Shown in pieces: positions 6,979 to 10,155 of a stretch of 10,155 bases of DNA. The notes under the pieces are model-generated. The model was not told where the DNA came from and did no database searches. It saw only the letters and a program-made list of their open reading frames with translations. Position numbers and translations under genes: made by a program. The stretch lies in assembly GCA_030592145.1 (NCBI GenBank), contig JAUVKJ010000034.1, positions 1-10,155 of the forward strand, read 5' to 3'. Position 1 is the stretch's first letter; every line of letters starts with the position of its first letter. The stretch comes from Bacteroides sp. GTDB lineage: Bacteria; Bacteroidota; Bacteroidia; Bacteroidales; SM23-62.

Positions 6979-8796
6979 TTAATTAAACATCTTTTCAATA
7001 TCCTCCATCGGAAGTATTCTGAAAATGGCTTTTCCGTCAGGAGTTATTCCCGGTTCGGGACAGGCAAACAACTGGTCCATGATCTCACGCATCTCCTCCT
7101 GTTGTAACGCAATCCTGGTTCCGATAGCACAACTCTTTGCCATGGCTGCGGCCACTTTCTTTTCAGTCTCTTCCCTGATGTCCGCTTCCCTTTCCTTGAA
7201 ATCGCTGATAAACTGTTGTATCCATTCCTGCGGATCCACATTGTTAAAGTCTGCAGGGACTCCTTTGATTTCAATGGTATATTCACCGGCATCCCTGATA
7301 TCAAATCCCAAGCTGCAAATATCGTTAAATATTTCCATTATCAGCGAATGATCGCCGGCATCAAGATTTACCTTTCGGGGAAAAAGGTCCTGCTGGGCAA
7401 CCGGCAATTTTTGTTTCAGTCTCTTAATGTTCTTCTCAAACAGGATACGCTCGTAGGCCCGTTTCTGGTCTACCACCATCAATCCGGATTTTACGGCCAG
7501 CAGGATGTATTTCTTTTTAAACTGGTAGAGGGAAGTGGGTCCGCCGTAGGGCCCCCGGCTTAGCTGCATAGCTTCCGTAATGGTATTCTCTGCCTGTTCC
7601 AGGTCCCTGTAAAGGCTTTCCCAGTGTGCCGGATTTTCCTGCCTGCCGGGATATCTACCTTGTTTGTGCTCCCCGCTGCTTTTTTCCGCATCGAAAGGAT
7701 TGTAATCCGGGTTGATATTTTCCCCGGGCATATTGATGGGTGTATCTTTCCTGAGGATGGGTATGTCTATGTCACCGTTCCGGTCGAAATCCAGGGTAGG
7801 GATCAGGCTGTGCTTGCCCAGTGCTTCCCTGGCGGTTGCATGTATGATCTGGTAGATGGATCTCTCATCCTCAAATTTTACCTCGGTTTTGGTCGGGTGG
7901 ATGTTTATGTCAATGGATTCGGTTGCTGCCTCAAAGAACAGGAAATAGGAAGGGATGGTTTCCGGGGGGAGTACCTTCTCATACGCCATCATTACCGCCT
8001 TGTGAAAATAGGGATGACGCATATAACGGTTGTTCACAAAGAAGAATTGCTCGCCGAATGGTTTTTTTGCAGCTTCCGGCTTTCCGATATAGCCGTGCAG
8101 GGTAACGATACTGGTCTCGTTCCTGACAGGGATCAGAACCTGGTTGAGGTTTTTCCCGAAAACATTAATGATCCGTTGCTTGATCTGTGCAGGCGGTAAA
8201 TTGTATATCTCGGCCTGGTTGTGATTGAGCGTGAAGCTGAGGTCCGGATTAGTCAGTGCCACACGGTAAAACTCGTTTACAACATTCCGGAATTCCGTGG
8301 AATTAGCCTTGAGAAATTTTCTGCGGGCCGGAACATTATAAAAAAGATTTTTCACCATGAAATTGCTTCCTGTGGGACAGGCAACAGGTTCATGGCTTTT
8401 AAGATCGGACCCGTGGACACTGATCATAGTGCCTATTTCATCCTCCGTCCGGCGCGTTTTAAGGTCCACCTCGGCTACGGCAGCGATGGAAGCCAGTGCT
8501 TCCCCCCTGAAGCCCAGGGTACGGATGGCGAAGAGATCGCCGGCGCTTGTGATCTTTGAAGTAGCGTGCCTTTCGAAGGCCATGCGGGCATCCGCAGGCG
8601 ACATTCCGCAACCGTTATCCACTACCTGGATCAGGGTGCGCCCGGCTTCCTTAATATTGACCTTAATGCTGGTTGCGCCCGCATCAATGGCATTCTCCAT
8701 CAATTCCTTTACCACCGAGGCGGGACGCTGAATAACTTCTCCGGCGGCGATCTGGTTGGCTACTGAATCCGGTAATTGTTTGATAATATCAGGCAT
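6979..8796 (-). CDS. mutL: DNA mismatch repair protein MutL
   Basis: This 605-residue protein is the mismatch-repair matchmaker and nicking factor, which couples MutS recognition to strand removal. The N-terminal GHKL ATPase (1-330) has E31 and N35 in KELMENAIDAGA, D60-NGCGM-65, TLGFRGEAL (93-101) and the NIHPTKTEVKF segment (298-308, lysine finger K303). A variable linker spans about 335-425. The C-terminal dimerisation domain begins near 426. At the endonuclease site the DQHA(X)2E(X)4E motif reads DQKR-AY-E-RILF-E (443-454), keeping D443, E449 and E454 but replacing the His. QQDLFP at 468-473 fits a beta-clamp-binding motif. The later metal-site cysteines appear as C556 (SCAIGTR) and C579-P580 (ACPEP). 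The ATG lies 4 bp after the stop of the small upstream gene, with AAGGG just before it. It is followed closely by the rhomboid gene. The identity is certain; the endonuclease chemistry is less so. Confidence 0.98.
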   Translation of the reverse strand: MPDIIKQLPDSVANQIAAGEVIQRPASVVKELMENAIDAGATSIKVNIKEAGRTLIQVVDNGCGMSPADARMAFERHATSKITSAGDLFAIRTLGFRGEALASIAAVAEVDLKTRRTEDEIGTMISVHGSDLKSHEPVACPTGSNFMVKNLFYNVPARRKFLKANSTEFRNVVNEFYRVALTNPDLSFTLNHNQAEIYNLPPAQIKQRIINVFGKNLNQVLIPVRNETSIVTLHGYIGKPEAAKKPFGEQFFFVNNRYMRHPYFHKAVMMAYEKVLPPETIPSYFLFFEAATESIDINIHPTKTEVKFEDERSIYQIIHATAREALGKHSLIPTLDFDRNGDIDIPILRKDTPINMPGENINPDYNPFDAEKSSGEHKQGRYPGRQENPAHWESLYRDLEQAENTITEAMQLSRGPYGGPTSLYQFKKKYILLAVKSGLMVVDQKRAYERILFEKNIKRLKQKLPVAQQDLFPRKVNLDAGDHSLIMEIFNDICSLGFDIRDAGEYTIEIKGVPADFNNVDPQEWIQQFISDFKEREADIREETEKKVAAAMAKSCAIGTRIALQQEEMREIMDQLFACPEPGITPDGKAIFRILPMEDIEKMFN

Positions 8797-8800
8797 CCCT

Positions 8801-9079
8801 TCAGGCGAAAAACAGGAAGTATGAAACGAACAGTAGAAAAATTATGATTAGGATCAGGCGGGTAGAGGAATATCGTTGTGTTTTCTTTCTCCTGTCATAA
8901 TAATGTGAGAATGACCCTTTTCCTATGGTCCTTACGTGTTCTCCCCCGTTCTTTATTTCTTGTTCCTGCTCAATCTGCCTGACCCTCTCTTCCAGCCTTT
9001 CCTTCCTCTCATCATAATAGATGGGCTCGTAATGAAACTGCTTATGCTCGGGTGTTCTAAAGAATCTGGGTAGTCCCAT
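8801..9079 (-). CDS. Small tail-anchored membrane protein upstream of mutL
   Basis: This is a 92-residue protein of unknown function. The N-terminal 70 residues are highly charged and aromatic, including HYEPIYYDERKERLEERVRQ (16-35), which could form a short helix or coiled coil, and a basic RRKKTQRYSSTR segment just before the membrane. Residues 75-92 (RLILIIIFLLFVSYFLFFA, from R74) form one hydrophobic helix at the very C-terminus, so the protein is probably tail-anchored with its bulk in the cytoplasm. I recall similar short proteins with a YxPxYYD-like segment beside mutL in other Bacteroidota, but no name or function. Its stop is 4 bp from the mutL ATG, so the two are probably translated in a coupled way. 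A TAnnTTTG box lies 16 bp upstream of its ATG, making it the likely first gene of the cluster. Confidence 0.78.
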   Translation of the reverse strand: MGLPRFFRTPEHKQFHYEPIYYDERKERLEERVRQIEQEQEIKNGGEHVRTIGKGSFSHYYDRRKKTQRYSSTRLILIIIFLLFVSYFLFFA

Positions 9080-9095
9080 GATCTGGAATTTTTTG

Positions 9096-9103
9096 CAAAG
9101 GTA
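9096..9103 (-). promoter_or_regulatory. Candidate -7 box for the small protein-mutL-rhomboid operon
   Basis: Read on the minus strand this is TACCTTTG, a full match to the Bacteroidota -7 consensus TAnnTTTG, placed 16 bp upstream of the first ATG of the cluster. It would give a very short leader. I see no clear TTG at the -33 position. Position and match make this the best promoter candidate in the window. Confidence 0.42.
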
Positions 9104-9176
9104 TTCAATAAATTAATACTTCGTCTCTGCTTTTGATAAAACGCAGATCGGGGCCTATTTGTTTGATGCATCTGAA

Positions 9177-9207
9177 TTGTATTTTACCATCTTTAAACTT
9201 ATATTAG
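9177..9207 (+). promoter_or_regulatory. Candidate promoter of the acyl-CoA synthetase gene
   Basis: TTG at 9177-9179 and TATATTAG at 9200-9207 (7 of 8 to TAnnTTTG) are separated by 20 bp, close to the usual -33/-7 spacing of Bacteroidota promoters. Transcription would start about 25-30 bases before the ATG at 9242. The rest of the 9080-9241 spacer is AT-rich; I see no hairpin or operator-like palindrome in it. Confidence 0.33.
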
Positions 9208-9241
9208 GCAGATGACTGAAATAACCTCAAAAACCTGACAA

Positions 9242-10155
9242 ATGGAAGTAACAAGAACCTTTGATTTGCTGGACAGATACCGGCAAAATTTTATTAAGGA
9301 AGATGCACTCGTAGCCAAAAGAGATGGCAAATGGATAAAGTTCAGTACGGATCAGTACATCCGCAATTCTTACCTGGTAAGTTATGGACTGCTTGCCCTG
9401 GGAATGAAGAAAGGAGATAAGATCATTACGGTCACCAATAACCGGCCTGAATGGAATTTTCTTGATATGGGAATGGCTATGATCGGCCTTGTGCATGTAC
9501 CCGTATTCCCTTCGCTGAGTGCAAAGGAATACGAGTATGTGCTTAAGCACTCCGATGCGAAAATGGTGCTGGTCTCTGACCGGCAGCTGTATGAGAAGAT
9601 CGCCCCGGTTGCCGCTTCCATTAATAGAATAAGCGAGGTCTATACCTTTGATGCTGTTGAAGGTGCCAAAAGCTGGGAAGAGATCCTGCAGCTCGGCAAG
9701 AAGGAGGAAAAGAAGTACAGCGCAGCAGTTGAAAAACTCAAGAAGGAGATCTCACCGGATGATTGCGCTACCCTGATCTACACCTCCGGGACCACGGGCA
9801 CCAGCAAGGGCGTAATGCTTTCTCATAAAAACCTGGTCCATAATTTCCTGGCCGCTGCAGAGGTTTTTCGTCTGGAACCTGGCTACAGGTACCTGAGCAT
9901 ACTTCCCCTCTGCCATGTGGGTGGCCGTATGGGGAATTACCAGACACAGTATTCGGGCAGCAGCCTTTATTACGCCGAGAGCATGGGTGCCATTGGGGCC
10001 AACATGAGGGAGATACAGCCGGACGGGTTCGATACGGTTCCACGCATCCTTGAAAAAGTTTACGATACTATTATTGCCAAGGGCAAAAAACTGGAGGGCA
10101 TAAAAAAACAGATTTTCTTCTGGGCGGTCAGTGTTGGACTGAAATACAAGCCCCC
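9242..10155 (+). CDS. Long-chain acyl-CoA synthetase, AMP-binding family (N-terminal part, runs off right edge)
   Basis: The frame is open from an ATG at 9242 to the window end, giving 304 residues of a protein that is normally about 590-640 long. It belongs to the ANL adenylate-forming superfamily. The P-loop-like motif YTSGTTGTSKG is at 180-190, followed by VMLSHKNL; LPLCHVGGR at 221-229 matches the LPLxHxxxR motif, and VPRILEKVYDTI (266-277) is typical of the FadD/long-chain acyl-CoA synthetase branch rather than acetyl-CoA synthetases. The enzyme would activate fatty acids with ATP and CoA through an acyl-AMP. The remaining AMP motifs and the C-terminal lid domain lie beyond the window. 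No signal peptide is visible; such enzymes work in the cytoplasm or at the inner membrane face. The start has no Shine-Dalgarno. A nine-codon in-frame mini-ORF (9212-9238) ends 3 bp before the ATG. It is divergent from the mutL cluster. Confidence 0.93.
   Translation, partial: MEVTRTFDLLDRYRQNFIKEDALVAKRDGKWIKFSTDQYIRNSYLVSYGLLALGMKKGDKIITVTNNRPEWNFLDMGMAMIGLVHVPVFPSLSAKEYEYVLKHSDAKMVLVSDRQLYEKIAPVAASINRISEVYTFDAVEGAKSWEEILQLGKKEEKKYSAAVEKLKKEISPDDCATLIYTSGTTGTSKGVMLSHKNLVHNFLAAAEVFRLEPGYRYLSILPLCHVGGRMGNYQTQYSGSSLYYAESMGAIGANMREIQPDGFDTVPRILEKVYDTIIAKGKKLEGIKKQIFFWAVSVGLKYKP

Noticed and set aside
6972..6998. Longer start (TTG at 6998) for the first rhomboid
   Set aside because: It would add nine residues inside mutL, while the ATG at 6971 has a purine-rich upstream sequence and fits the gap after the mutL stop.
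7624..8199. Open frame of 191 codons on the plus strand inside mutL
   Set aside because: Antisense to well-conserved MutL sequence, with no domain and no initiation context.

Overview
The window looks like chromosomal DNA of a member of the Bacteroidota, probably from the Bacteroidales/Marinilabiliales side. The reasons are the gene content (mutL followed by two rhomboid genes and a membrane-anchored endonuclease/exonuclease/phosphatase protein), the near absence of Shine-Dalgarno sequences, and TAnnTTTG-type -7 boxes in intergenic regions. Base composition is moderate and coding density is high. I see no rRNA, tRNA, CRISPR array, insertion sequence or phage gene. The assignment is inferred from protein and promoter style, not from a database match.

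Left part (1-2988, all minus strand): the 5' part of a secreted VIT plus vWA domain protein that runs off the left edge, a thioredoxin-like/peroxiredoxin-like protein with a CNHC active site, and a Cys/Met-metabolism PLP enzyme (gamma-lyase/gamma-synthase type). The PLP enzyme and thioredoxin-like genes are 17 bp apart and are probably co-transcribed.

Middle (3078-4028, plus strand): a serine racemase/threonine dehydratase-like PLP enzyme, divergent from the gamma-lyase-type gene across an AT-rich 89-bp spacer. The two PLP enzymes may act on neighbouring parts of Ser/Thr/Cys/Met metabolism. This gene ends tail to tail with the next cluster, sharing 4 bp at the stop codons.

Right-centre (4025-9079, all minus strand): transcription probably starts at about 9090 and reads, in order, a 92-residue tail-anchored small protein, mutL, a rhomboid protease, a second rhomboid with a cytoplasmic C-terminal extension, and a membrane-anchored EEP-family hydrolase. 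The gaps are 4, 7, 51 and 97 bp. The first three genes are tightly packed and probably translationally coupled. The products combine mismatch repair with membrane proteolysis, and nothing in the sequence shows that they work together.

Right edge (9242-10155, plus strand): the N-terminal 304 residues of a long-chain acyl-CoA synthetase (AMP-binding), divergent from the mutL cluster across a 162-bp spacer that carries the likely promoters of both units. Overall this is mostly a housekeeping/metabolic region. The most interesting points are the altered MutL endonuclease motif, the GASA active site of the second rhomboid, and the uncharacterised small membrane protein in front of mutL.
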